From Anaerolineae bacterium (GTDB taxonomy: Bacteria; Chloroflexota; Anaerolineae; Aggregatilineales; Phototrophicaceae), in assembly GCA_022841825.1 (NCBI GenBank), contig JALHQT010000004.1, positions 186,001-250,000 of the forward strand: a stretch of DNA of 64,000 nt. The letters run 5' to 3'. The notes under the pieces are model-generated. The model saw nothing but the letters and a program-made list of their open reading frames with translations, ran no database searches and was not told the origin of the DNA. This document shows, piece after piece, positions 7,984 to 16,442 of the stretch (position 1 is the first letter of the stretch; each line of letters opens with the position of its first letter). Position numbers and translations under genes: made by a program.

Positions 7984-9267
7984 CTAATCGCCAGACGGCT
8001 CGCGCTGGTCGGTTTCGGCGGGAAGCTGCGGCGCATCATCAACGACCTGATGCCCCGTCTGGCTGGCGATGACGTTCGTCAGCGGACGCGCCACACGGCG
8101 GCGCACATTTACGCGCTGCTTGACAGGGGTCACGGCGTGGCGCGTCAGGACGATAGCGCCGACCATCGCCGCCAGCAGCAGCACGGCGAGCAGCTGGAAG
8201 GGCAGCATGTAGGTGGTGAACAACTCAATGCCGATGGCACGCGGACCGCCGAATGACGGACGTGTCATCACGCCGAGCGGATCGACTGAGGCGCGGATGC
8301 TGCCATCGACCTGCCGTTCAGCGAACAGCACGATCAGTTTGGATTGGTCGCGTTCAAGCTCATACGCTTCTTCGCGCGCCAACACGTTGTCGATGCCCGG
8401 ATTTACGCTGGACGAACCTTCGCCTCGCACGAACGCCAGAGCGTAATCACCCTCTATGAGCGTGGTGGTTTCCGATGCCGTGCCATAGGGGATGTTGTTG
8501 GCGTAAGTGGCGGTGTCGTTTTCGTCAAACTCCGAGCCGAAGTTGACCATGCTGATCGAAATATCCGGGTCAAAGGCGTTGAAGACGATGACACGGCTGC
8601 TGCGCGCTTCCTGCACGGTCGAGAGATCTTCGGGAACGACGGTTATGCTGGGTGCATCGCCTGTTCCGTAAGCCACGATGGTCTGCACGCTGCCCGCGGT
8701 GAGACTAATGGGGCTGGTGAGTGTGGCTCCGCCTTCTGGCGTGATGCTCACGGTGTAATCGCCGGGGGCGACCGTCATGAAGTTCGATACTTCGCGCAGG
8801 TTCAGCCCTTCCGCCAGCGGCTGCGAACGGAGCGCGCCGTCGAGCGTCACTGCCACATTGTTGCCAATGTCGGTCGCGGCGTGGACGAAACGTACCTGTG
8901 GGTTGGCGGGCGGTGGCTCGATCAGGTCGATGTTGTTGGTGAGGAGGGGTGTAGCAATCGCGAAGAACATTGCCGATGCCAACGCCGTGCCCAGGACAGG
9001 CACAACGGGGAAGCGCTCGCGCAGGTCGAGCTTATCCGCGCCCAGGAGCATGATGACGAAAATGAACAAGACCATGATCGCGCCCGCGTACACGGTGATC
9101 TGGATCATGGCGAGAAACGGCGCGTTGAGCAGCAAGAATAAGAACGCCAGCGCGCCCATCGTCAGGACGAGACCGAGGGCGCTGTGGACGGCATTCTTGC
9201 TGCTCAGCATGATGATCGCGCCAACCAGCGCGATTGTCGCGCCAAAGCCAAAGAGGACTGTTTCCAT
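7984..9267 (-). CDS. nuoJ: NADH-quinone oxidoreductase subunit J with a DUF4397-like insertion
   Basis: A complex I membrane subunit, 427 residues where NuoJ is normally about 165-200. Residues 1-110 give four helices with the family motif MIQITVYAGAIMVLFIFVIM (the TM3 pi-bulge helix). The last helix and its approach match NuoJ again at about 345-376 (IGIELFTTYMLPFQLLAVLL). Between them, residues 118-340 are a soluble insert. Its two halves (VRFVHAATD... from 125; SRVIVFNAFDPDISIS from about 224) resemble DUF4397 domains, usually extracellular beta-sandwiches. With the known NuoJ topology (N-terminus outside) the insert should lie outside the cell. A polar tail of about 50 residues follows. 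The reading frame is continuous. Confidence 0.93.
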   Translation of the reverse strand: METVLFGFGATIALVGAIIMLSSKNAVHSALGLVLTMGALAFLFLLLNAPFLAMIQITVYAGAIMVLFIFVIMLLGADKLDLRERFPVVPVLGTALASAMFFAIATPLLTNNIDLIEPPPANPQVRFVHAATDIGNNVAVTLDGALRSQPLAEGLNLREVSNFMTVAPGDYTVSITPEGGATLTSPISLTAGSVQTIVAYGTGDAPSITVVPEDLSTVQEARSSRVIVFNAFDPDISISMVNFGSEFDENDTATYANNIPYGTASETTTLIEGDYALAFVRGEGSSSVNPGIDNVLAREEAYELERDQSKLIVLFAERQVDGSIRASVDPLGVMTRPSFGGPRAIGIELFTTYMLPFQLLAVLLLAAMVGAIVLTRHAVTPVKQRVNVRRRVARPLTNVIASQTGHQVVDDAPQLPAETDQREPSGD

Positions 9268-9419
9268 CGTGCTGTCCTAGTGTTCAGAACCGATTGTGCA
9301 GTTTATCGCAAACACACACGCATTTCAAACGAAAAGTAACGAGTAACGAGTGATGAGGTGTGAGTGGACTTGCCGTCGGGCGATTTCAATAAACTCATCA
9401 CTCCTACTTCCCACACAAG

Positions 9420-9446
9420 AGGGGCGCACTGTCTTCGTGCGCCCCT
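9420..9446. repeat. GTAGGGGCG-family hairpin between nuoI and nuoJ (copy 3)
   Basis: The stem AGGGGCGCAC / GTGCGCCCCT (10 perfect pairs) with a 7-base loop sits in the 205-base nuoI-nuoJ gap, the largest gap in the operon. The rest of that gap (9268-9419) shows no gene. It could stabilise or attenuate the transcript. Confidence 0.75.
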
Positions 9447-9472
9447 GGCGTGTATCACTCTTTTGCCGACCC

Positions 9473-9967
9473 TTAATCGGGGTTCGGCATATCCGGGATC
9501 GCTCGGTTGAATACGCCTTCTTCGACCTTTTGCGGCGTCGCGGGCATCCCCGGCGCAGGCGCGTCGATCAGCATGTCTTTCGTGAAGATCGCGTCTCGGC
9601 GGTCGGTGAAGCTCAACTGATGTTCGTGCCCCAGCTCAATCGCCTGCGTGGGGCAGGCATCTTCGCAGTAGCCGCAGAAGATGCAGCGCAGCATGTTGAT
9701 CTCGTAGGTCTTGGCGTAGCGCTCGCCGGGGCTGAAGCGAGTTTCGTCGTTGTTCTCCGCTGCCTCGACCCAGATGGCATCGGCAGGGCAGGCAGCGGCG
9801 CACAGCGAGCAGCCGATGCATTTTTCCAAGCCATTGTCATAGCGGCGCAGGTGATGGCGACCCTTATAACGCTCACGGAAAGGGCGTTCCTGCTCCGGAT
9901 ACTGGATCGTGACCGGTTCTTCGAGAAGATGCTTGAAAGTCGTGGTAAACCCGCGAATGATGTTCAT
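9473..9967 (-). CDS. nuoI: NADH-quinone oxidoreductase subunit I (two 4Fe-4S clusters)
   Basis: A 164-residue ferredoxin-like subunit carrying clusters N6a and N6b, which pass electrons from NuoG towards NuoB. Both CxxCxxCxxxC(P) motifs are intact: CIGCSLCAAACPADAIW and CIFCGYCEDACPTQAIEL. The N-terminal RPFRERYKGRHHLRRYDNG is family-typical. The length is normal. It is 20 bases from nuoH. Confidence 0.97.
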   Translation of the reverse strand: MNIIRGFTTTFKHLLEEPVTIQYPEQERPFRERYKGRHHLRRYDNGLEKCIGCSLCAAACPADAIWVEAAENNDETRFSPGERYAKTYEINMLRCIFCGYCEDACPTQAIELGHEHQLSFTDRRDAIFTKDMLIDAPAPGMPATPQKVEEGVFNRAIPDMPNPD

Positions 9968-9987
9968 CCGTCACGTCCTCTGGAATA

Positions 9988-11547
9988 CTACTCGTTCTTG
10001 CTCACGGTGATGGCAGTGCTGCTGTCGGCTTTCGCCTCTTCTTCGCCCGCTTTATCGGCGGCGGACGCAAGATTATCCAGCCACTTGAGCGAAGCGCTGT
10101 AGAGTGCGAAGGGCACCGCCAGAATTGCCCCGACGACCTGGAGGATCGCCCAGCCCAGCCCCTTGCGTTCGCCCGTCACCATCGGGTCATCTTCAAGCGG
10201 TACCTGCTGGTATTCCTCGCCAGAGTCACGCAGGAACAGGTAGCCACCTGCGACGACCAGCACGAAGATGATGCCAGAGACGACCGCGTAAGCAATGGGC
10301 GAGCCGAACGCATCGCCGACCAGAACCGCGACCGCCGACCAGAACACCGCGAGGATTGCCAGCGGCAGCAGAACCTTCCAGCCGAACGACATCAGGCGGT
10401 CATAGCGCAGGCGGGGAAGGGTGGCGCGTATCCAGATCATGAAGATCAGGAACAGGACGATCTTGCCGATCAGAACGAGCGGTCCCAGGATGGGCAGATT
10501 GTTGACGATGCCGAACCCGTCCTGGTAGCCGCCCAGGAACAGGGTGCTGACGACGACGCTAACGCCGATCATGCCGAGGTACTCCGCCATCATGAAACTG
10601 GCGAACTTCATACCGCTGTACTCGGTCATGTAGCCCTGCGTCAACTCCTGCTCCGCTTCCGGCAGGTCGAAGGGCGAACGATTGATCTCGGCGAGCAGGG
10701 CGATGAACAGGATGCCCGCCGCGAGCGGGTTCTGGAAGATGAACCACTCGTAGATGTAGGTCTGGTCACGAATAATGTCGCCGAGGCTCATGCTGCCGAC
10801 GATCACCACGGGGACAGCCATCGTCAGACCGAGACTGAGTTCGTAGCTCAACATCTGGGCGGAAGCGCGCAGACCGCCGAGCATGGCGTATTTGTTATTG
10901 CTCGCCCAACCCGCCAGAACGACGCCGTAAGTGCCGATACTGGTGACCGCCAGCAGCCACAACACGCCGACATTTGGGTCGGCAAGCCCGAGTGGGACGT
11001 TGTACCAGACTCCATCGAACCAGGGGATATTCAGGTTGGGTCCCAACGGAATGACCGCCAGCAGGATGAGGGCGGGCACGGTCTTGAGGATTGGTGCAAG
11101 CAGATAGACGAAGCGGTCTGCGCCACTCGGCGTGATGTCTTCCTTGAAGATCAGCTTGACGGCGTCCGCCGCAGGCTGAAGGAAACCGCCGGGACCCACG
11201 CGGTTGGGACCCACGCGCTGCTGGAAGAAAGCAATGAACTTGCGTTCCAGCAGCGTCGTGTAGGCGAAGCCCGTGACGATGATCAGGAAGAAGACCAGCG
11301 AGAAGACGATCGAATGGATGACAGGGCAGCCGCGTCCTTCCGGTCCGTAGCACGCCACGACGGCGGCGTCGCCGACGCGCGTGTTCGGCTCGAAGATGAA
11401 GCGGAGCACCGAATCGCCCGCGTTGAAGAGCGCGCCCGCGTTCAGGACGATCAGGATCAATCCCAGGACGAGGACGCCCAGGACAATCAAGACCCAGATC
11501 GGGATTGGGAACCTGCGCCCCTGCTGTTCAGGTACTGTTGTCGCCAT
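9988..11547 (-). CDS. nuoH: NADH-quinone oxidoreductase subunit H with extended C-terminus
   Basis: The membrane subunit forming the quinone-binding chamber and the link to the peripheral arm. Motifs: LLERKFIAFFQQRVGPNRVG, the E/D-rich INRSPFDLPEAEQELTQGYM loop and WIRATLPRLRYDRLMSFGWK. At 519 residues it is about 100-180 longer than most NuoH. The N-terminus is extended by about 30 residues. After the normal last helix there is another helix (VVSGIIFVLVVAGGYLFLRD), a charged linker, one more hydrophobic stretch and a Lys/Glu/Ala-rich tail. The frame is continuous. It is 11 bases from nuoG. Confidence 0.95.
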   Translation of the reverse strand: MATTVPEQQGRRFPIPIWVLIVLGVLVLGLILIVLNAGALFNAGDSVLRFIFEPNTRVGDAAVVACYGPEGRGCPVIHSIVFSLVFFLIIVTGFAYTTLLERKFIAFFQQRVGPNRVGPGGFLQPAADAVKLIFKEDITPSGADRFVYLLAPILKTVPALILLAVIPLGPNLNIPWFDGVWYNVPLGLADPNVGVLWLLAVTSIGTYGVVLAGWASNNKYAMLGGLRASAQMLSYELSLGLTMAVPVVIVGSMSLGDIIRDQTYIYEWFIFQNPLAAGILFIALLAEINRSPFDLPEAEQELTQGYMTEYSGMKFASFMMAEYLGMIGVSVVVSTLFLGGYQDGFGIVNNLPILGPLVLIGKIVLFLIFMIWIRATLPRLRYDRLMSFGWKVLLPLAILAVFWSAVAVLVGDAFGSPIAYAVVSGIIFVLVVAGGYLFLRDSGEEYQQVPLEDDPMVTGERKGLGWAILQVVGAILAVPFALYSASLKWLDNLASAADKAGEEEAKADSSTAITVSKNE

Positions 11548-11558
11548 CGTGTAGCCCT

Positions 11559-14030
11559 CTAGCTCTCTTTGCTAATTTCGACCGCGACCGGCAGCAGTGG
11601 CGCGGCGGTCTCTGCCAGATTGCGCGGGACAATGACCGCCCCCACAGGAGCGATGCCATCGACATGTGCGCGCGCGCGCAGCGGCGCAGCGCCCTTCTGA
11701 CTGACGGTGACGCTGTCGCCCGTCTTGATACCGAGCTGCTTGGCGTCGGTGAAGTTGATTTCGACAAAGGACTCCGGCACGCGCCCACCCATGAACTCTG
11801 CTTCGCTGGGGCGGAAAGCCGCCTCGCGGTTGTAAAGGCGCGTGACGGGGATGGCGACCATGCCGCTCTTCTCCGCCTTTGGCAGGGTGACCTTGCCTGC
11901 ATTGATCGTCCCGCTTTCGGCTGCGGACGCGATTTGAACGCCCAAGCCGCCGGTGTTCTTGTAGGACGTGCCGCCGTAGTAGAGGTCGGTACCGCCGACA
12001 TCCGGGAACTGCTTGCTGACCTTCGACAGCTCGCTGTAGCGGCAGCCCTGCCAGCCTTCGACCTTCTGCGTGATTTCCAGCATGACGGCTGCTGCGGAGG
12101 TCTTCGCCTTCGCCTGACCGAGCTTTTCGCCCAGACGCTGGATGACGACCCAGGCAGGCAGCGATTCTCCAAAGGGTCCCTGGGCAGTATAGAAACGCTG
12201 GACACGGCGTTCGCCGTTGGTGTACGTGCCATCGCGTTCGGCGAAGCTCTGTACGGGCAGGACGACCGCGCTGCGCTGGGCGCTGCGAGTCGCAAACATA
12301 TCGAGGCTGATGATCGTCTCGACTTTGGAGAGCCACTCGGACGCCAGCGGATCATCCGCCATCACATCCGCCTGAGCAAGCAGGAGGACTTTGGGCGGGT
12401 TGGCGATGATGCCCTGCGTCGTTTCCGGGGAGAAGCCCATATAGTGCAGCCCCATACCGTTCGCGCCGGGCAGCGTCGCCATCAAGCCGTTGTTCGCCTT
12501 GCCGACATGTCCGCTTTCGATCAGGAAGTTCGCTGCCGCCTGGGTGAGCGCGCGGCTCCCTTCGAGCGTCAAGCCCTCTGCGCCCACGATGATGATCAGG
12601 TTGGTGGCACCCGCAAGCTGCTTGCCGATGTCCATGCCCGCCAGTTCGCCCATGAACTTCGCGGCTTCGCCGACGCCGTATTGGAGGCATTCGCTGGCGA
12701 AGTGATCCATGCGGGTCGGTCGGGCGTTCGCCGTGACGAGCAGCGCGCCCTTGTCCTTGGCGCGCTTGATGCGATGACGCCAGATCGGCACTTCTTCTTC
12801 CAGGTCGCTGGCGATGATCAAGACGGCATCGCCCTTGCCAAGATCGCCCAGGTTTGTGCCGGTGCCGACGCCCACCTGCGCGATCAAATCCGCGCCCGCG
12901 TGGGTTGGGGGCCATGCGCCCAGGCGTTCGCTGCCGAGACCATTGACAAGCTGCTTGAGCGACCAAAGGTCTTCATTGCTCATCATCGGACCTGCGATGG
13001 CGGCGATGCTGCCGCCCGCAGCCTTCAGTTTGTCGGCGGCGGTCGAAAGCGCGTCGTTCCATGAGGCGCTGCTCAGGCTGTCGCCCTTGCGCAGGTGCGC
13101 GCCTGTCAGACGGTCGGCGCTGCGGGTGAAGTGATGCCCGAAGCGCGCCTTATCGCTGATCCAGATTTCGTTGACGAATTCGTTCTGGCGCGCCATGACA
13201 CGCTTGATGGCAGCTTTGCCACCAAATTCACGTTCCAGGCGGACGCACAGCGTGATGTTCGAGCCTGCTGCATCCCAGGGGTCAATGCTGGGGATATTCG
13301 TCAGTTCCCAGGGGCGTGCGCCAAAGCGGAAGTCGCCCGTCGTGAGCGCGCCGACCGGGCAGATGTCGGTCGTGTTGCCGGAAAAATAGGTGTCGAAGCC
13401 GGGGTCGCTGACGGTGATGATTTGCAGCGTGCGTCCGCGTTCGTGGAATGCCAGCACCGGGTCGCCGACGACTTCATCCTGGTAGCGCACGCAGCGCCCG
13501 CACTGAATGCAGCGCTCTTCGTCAAGATAGATCAGGTCGCCGAGCGGGACATGCTTGTCGAGGTGCAGTTTGTCCTCGAAGTTCATGCGACTGCTGCCAG
13601 GTCCGTGCTCCATCGTCAGGTTCTGGAGCGGGCATTCTCCGCCTTTATCGCAGATCGGGCAGTCGAGTGGGTGGCTGGTCAGGATGAACTCAACCACGTT
13701 CTTACGCGCGTCGGCGACCTGCTGGGTGCCGGTGCGCACCACCAGTCCATCGGACACCGTCGTGGTGCAGGCGGTTTGCAGCTTCGGCATCCAGCGAATC
13801 TTCGCTTTTCCCTGCTCGTCGAGGACGACCTCGCCCGTCGCGCGGTCTTTCTCGATGTTGCCCATCTCGACCAGGCACATGCGGCACATGCCGACCGGCG
13901 ACATCTTGGGGTGATAACAGAAGACCGGGATGTCATTCCCGGCGTAAAATTTTGCGACGTCTACCAGATTTGATCCGGCGGGGACTTCGTATTCTTTGTC
14001 GTCGATATAGATTTTGACCATCTTGGGCAT
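11559..14030 (-). CDS. nuoG: NADH-quinone oxidoreductase subunit G
   Basis: An 823-residue peripheral-arm subunit carrying iron-sulfur clusters on the way from NuoF to NuoI. The N-terminal 2Fe-2S domain holds FCYHPKMSPVGMCRMC. The HxxxCxxCxxxxxC ligands of N5 follow (HPLDCPICDKGGECPLQ), then a 4Fe-4S set in CIQCGRCVRYQDEVVG with TTDICPVGALT. From about residue 230 the protein continues as the molybdopterin-oxidoreductase-like fold typical of NuoG, with a C-terminal beta domain. Translation starts MPKMVKIYIDDKEYEV. The length is within the family range. Confidence 0.96.
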   Translation of the reverse strand: MPKMVKIYIDDKEYEVPAGSNLVDVAKFYAGNDIPVFCYHPKMSPVGMCRMCLVEMGNIEKDRATGEVVLDEQGKAKIRWMPKLQTACTTTVSDGLVVRTGTQQVADARKNVVEFILTSHPLDCPICDKGGECPLQNLTMEHGPGSSRMNFEDKLHLDKHVPLGDLIYLDEERCIQCGRCVRYQDEVVGDPVLAFHERGRTLQIITVSDPGFDTYFSGNTTDICPVGALTTGDFRFGARPWELTNIPSIDPWDAAGSNITLCVRLEREFGGKAAIKRVMARQNEFVNEIWISDKARFGHHFTRSADRLTGAHLRKGDSLSSASWNDALSTAADKLKAAGGSIAAIAGPMMSNEDLWSLKQLVNGLGSERLGAWPPTHAGADLIAQVGVGTGTNLGDLGKGDAVLIIASDLEEEVPIWRHRIKRAKDKGALLVTANARPTRMDHFASECLQYGVGEAAKFMGELAGMDIGKQLAGATNLIIIVGAEGLTLEGSRALTQAAANFLIESGHVGKANNGLMATLPGANGMGLHYMGFSPETTQGIIANPPKVLLLAQADVMADDPLASEWLSKVETIISLDMFATRSAQRSAVVLPVQSFAERDGTYTNGERRVQRFYTAQGPFGESLPAWVVIQRLGEKLGQAKAKTSAAAVMLEITQKVEGWQGCRYSELSKVSKQFPDVGGTDLYYGGTSYKNTGGLGVQIASAAESGTINAGKVTLPKAEKSGMVAIPVTRLYNREAAFRPSEAEFMGGRVPESFVEINFTDAKQLGIKTGDSVTVSQKGAAPLRARAHVDGIAPVGAVIVPRNLAETAAPLLPVAVEISKES

Positions 14031-14132
14031 CGTGCTGCCAATCCTCTACGACCATACCGGCTGTGCTGGCATCCAGCAGACATCCGGCGATTGTACCATT
14101 TCAAAACGTCACTACAAACCGATTTCCGGTGC

Positions 14133-14161
14133 GTAGGAGCGAACCCGTGTCTCGCCCCTAC
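14133..14161. repeat. GTAGGGGCG-family repeat, imperfect (copy 4)
   Basis: It begins GTAGGAGCG and ends CGCCCCTAC, between nuoG and the small gene at 14158-14553, whose 3' end it touches. One arm differs at one base, so the palindrome is imperfect. Confidence 0.65.
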
Positions 14162-14553
14162 AAGAGTCGTCGTAAGCCTGCAACCGCGCGGTCTTGCAGC
14201 GCCTGCGACACCATCCCCCAGTCGTCATCGGCAAACTGCGCTTCCGCCAGCTTCAGCGCGGTGCGGAAATCTTCCTCCGCGCGCGCGCGCTCACCGATTT
14301 CTTCGTACACTTCCCCGCGTATCACGTAGTTCGCCGGGCTTTCGGGCTGTCGCTCGATTGCGCGCGTCAGGGCGACCAGGCGTTCGGCGATATACGTGCG
14401 CCTCGCCTGCGACCCAAACCACCGGGCGCGCAGGCGAGCAAACCATCCCTCTCGGTTGTCTGGCACTACCTCTTGCGCATCCGCATCGGTCAGAGGCGTG
14501 ATTTCTTCCGTCGCCTCGTCATCCGCGGCGGGTACGTACAGGTCGTTCGTCAT
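14158..14553 (-). CDS. Small TPR-like protein inside the nuo operon
   Basis: A 131-residue soluble protein encoded between nuoF and nuoG, 8 bases after nuoF and on the same strand, so almost surely co-transcribed. The first 40 residues are acidic and probably disordered. Residues 48-131 are helical with TPR-like spacing (ALTRAIERQPESPANYVIRG, EVYEEIGERARAEEDFRTAL). It is not one of the 14 core subunits. A role as an accessory or assembly factor of complex I is an inference from its position; no cofactor motif is visible. Confidence 0.75.
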   Translation of the reverse strand: MTNDLYVPAADDEATEEITPLTDADAQEVVPDNREGWFARLRARWFGSQARRTYIAERLVALTRAIERQPESPANYVIRGEVYEEIGERARAEEDFRTALKLAEAQFADDDWGMVSQALQDRAVAGLRRLL

Positions 14554-14561
14554 CGCGCCGC

Positions 14562-15893
14562 TTAGTCGCCCGACGGTTCAGGCGCAGCGGCACCGCGTCT
14601 TGCGCCGCCGCCACGGGTGGCGACCGCCGCGGGCGCAGCACCGATGTGCTTCTTGAAATCATCCGGGAAGTTCTTGATGGTATGAATGATCGGGTTGGCG
14701 GCGAAATCGCCGAGCGCACAGAGCGTGACGCCCTGCATGTTCTTGGCGACATTGTTGATGAGGTCGATGTCCGATTCCTGTGCGCCACCCGCCATGATGC
14801 GGTCGAGGACTTTGTCGAGCCAGTACGTCCCCTCGCGGCACGGCGTGCATTTGCCGCAGCTCTCGTGTTTGAAGAACTTCGTGACCTTCGCCGCGACCCA
14901 GGTGATGTCAGTGTCTTCATCCATGATGATGATCGACGCCGAGCCAAGGATCGTACCGACCTTTTGCATCGCCTCGTAGGAAAGCGGCGAGTCGAGGACT
15001 TCATCGGTCGCCGGGATGATGGGACCCGAACCGCCGGAGGGCAGGATCGCCTTGACTTTCTTCCCGCCGGGAACGCCGCCGCCGTACTGCTCGTCGAAGA
15101 TGAGCTGGCGCAGGGTGATCGCGCCCATGACCGCTTCGTAGTTGCCCGGCTTGTTGACGTGCCCGCTCAGGCAGTAGAGCTTGGTGCCGGTGCTCTGCTC
15201 GGTGCCCATCGCTTTGAAGGCGGCAGCGCCTTCGCGCAGGATGAATGGGGCGTTTGCCAGCGTCTCGACATTGTTGACGACCGTCGGTTCGGCGTACAGA
15301 CCGCCGCCTTTTTGAGCGGGGAAGGGCGGGCGAACGCGCGGCTGCCCCAATTTGCCTTCCAGGCTTTCCAGCAGGGCGCTTTCTTCACCGCAGATGTATG
15401 CGCCCGCCCCCAGGTGGGTGTACATCGGGCAGCTCCAGCCGCTGCCCAGGACGTTGTTGCCGACGAAGCCCGCTTTTTCGGCGTCCGCGATGCGCTTGTC
15501 GAGGTCATGGGCGATGTCCCAGTACTCGCCGCGCAGGTAGATGTAAACCGCCGTCGCCTGGATCGCCCAGGCGGCGATCATCGCGCCTTCGATGAGCTGA
15601 TGCGGGTTGTTTTCCATGATCTGACGATCTTTGAAGGTGCCCGTTTCGCTCTCATCGGCGTTGACCACGACGTACTTCTTCGGTTCAGACGCAGGGATGA
15701 AGCTCCATTTGACGCCTGTCGGGAAGCCCGCGCCGCCGCGCCCACGCAAGTTCGCTGCCTTCACTTCGTCGACGACCTCTGTGGGTTTCATCGAGACGGC
15801 TTTTTTCAGCCCGTCATAGCCGCCATTCTTGACATAGACATCGAATTCGCGGATGTTCGGGATGTCTTTTTCACGGAAGATGACGTTGACCAT
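14562..15893 (-). CDS. nuoF: NADH-quinone oxidoreductase subunit F (NADH/FMN binding)
   Basis: A 443-residue subunit that oxidises NADH with FMN and holds cluster N3. The motifs are intact: RGRGGAGFPTGVKW (FMN/NADH glycine-rich loop), VVNADESETGTFKDR, YICGEESALLESLEGK, and the N3 ligands SCGKCTPCREGTYW with a later cysteine in LCALGDFAAN. A short Ala/Arg-rich tail after about residue 420 is not part of the core. It lies 52 bases after nuoE, with a repeat in the gap. Confidence 0.97.
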   Translation of the reverse strand: MVNVIFREKDIPNIREFDVYVKNGGYDGLKKAVSMKPTEVVDEVKAANLRGRGGAGFPTGVKWSFIPASEPKKYVVVNADESETGTFKDRQIMENNPHQLIEGAMIAAWAIQATAVYIYLRGEYWDIAHDLDKRIADAEKAGFVGNNVLGSGWSCPMYTHLGAGAYICGEESALLESLEGKLGQPRVRPPFPAQKGGGLYAEPTVVNNVETLANAPFILREGAAAFKAMGTEQSTGTKLYCLSGHVNKPGNYEAVMGAITLRQLIFDEQYGGGVPGGKKVKAILPSGGSGPIIPATDEVLDSPLSYEAMQKVGTILGSASIIIMDEDTDITWVAAKVTKFFKHESCGKCTPCREGTYWLDKVLDRIMAGGAQESDIDLINNVAKNMQGVTLCALGDFAANPIIHTIKNFPDDFKKHIGAAPAAVATRGGGARRGAAAPEPSGD

Positions 15894-15906
15894 ACTTTAT
15901 CCCATC

Positions 15907-15931
15907 GGGCAAGGCACGCCGTTGCCCCTAC
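15907..15931. repeat. GTAGGGGCG-family repeat in the nuoE-nuoF gap (copy 5)
   Basis: The arms GGGCAA and TTGCCC with the CCCCTAC right end lie in the short gap between nuoF and nuoE. It is a shorter, less symmetric copy, called mainly by its right end and intergenic position. Confidence 0.5.
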
Positions 15932-15945
15932 AACATCGATTAGGT

Positions 15946-16425
15946 CTATGACTTCTCGGCGCGCCATTTGGCGATCAGGTCGCGCATCTTATCCATGTCC
16001 AGGTTTTCGTGGAAATGGAAGTTGCACTGGAGCATCGGCGCGCGGTCGCACGCGCCCAGGCACATGACATGCTCGACGGTGAACATGCCGTCGTCGGTCG
16101 TATCATGGTCGTGATCGAGTTTCAACTCGTGCAGCACGTCTTCGTAGAACTGATCCGCACCGCGCAGCGCGCAGGCGAGATCGGTGCAGATGTGCAGCCA
16201 ATGCTTGCCCTTCGGTCGCTCACGATACATGGTATAGAAGCCGGCGATGGACTTCACCTGGGTTGGATCGAGTTCGCACAGCGCAGCGACCTCTTCGATC
16301 CCTTCCAGGTTCACATAGCCATATTCTTCCTGAGCGATGTAGAGCAGGGGCATGACTGCCGACCGCTTCGTCGGATATTTCGCAAAGACTTTCTCAATAC
16401 GCTCGGCGTACTTCTCAGCCAGCAT
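15946..16425 (-). CDS. nuoE: NADH-quinone oxidoreductase subunit E
   Basis: A 159-residue thioredoxin-fold subunit with the 2Fe-2S cluster N1a, the partner of NuoF. Ligand motifs are CTDLACALRGAD (C-x4-C) and CLGACDRAP (C-x3-C). The helical N-terminus (YPTKRSAVMPLLYIAQEEYG) is typical. The length is normal, and it is 17 bases from nuoD. Confidence 0.97.
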   Translation of the reverse strand: MLAEKYAERIEKVFAKYPTKRSAVMPLLYIAQEEYGYVNLEGIEEVAALCELDPTQVKSIAGFYTMYRERPKGKHWLHICTDLACALRGADQFYEDVLHELKLDHDHDTTDDGMFTVEHVMCLGACDRAPMLQCNFHFHENLDMDKMRDLIAKWRAEKS

Positions 16426-16442
16426 GGAGTTCCCTTTTAAGT

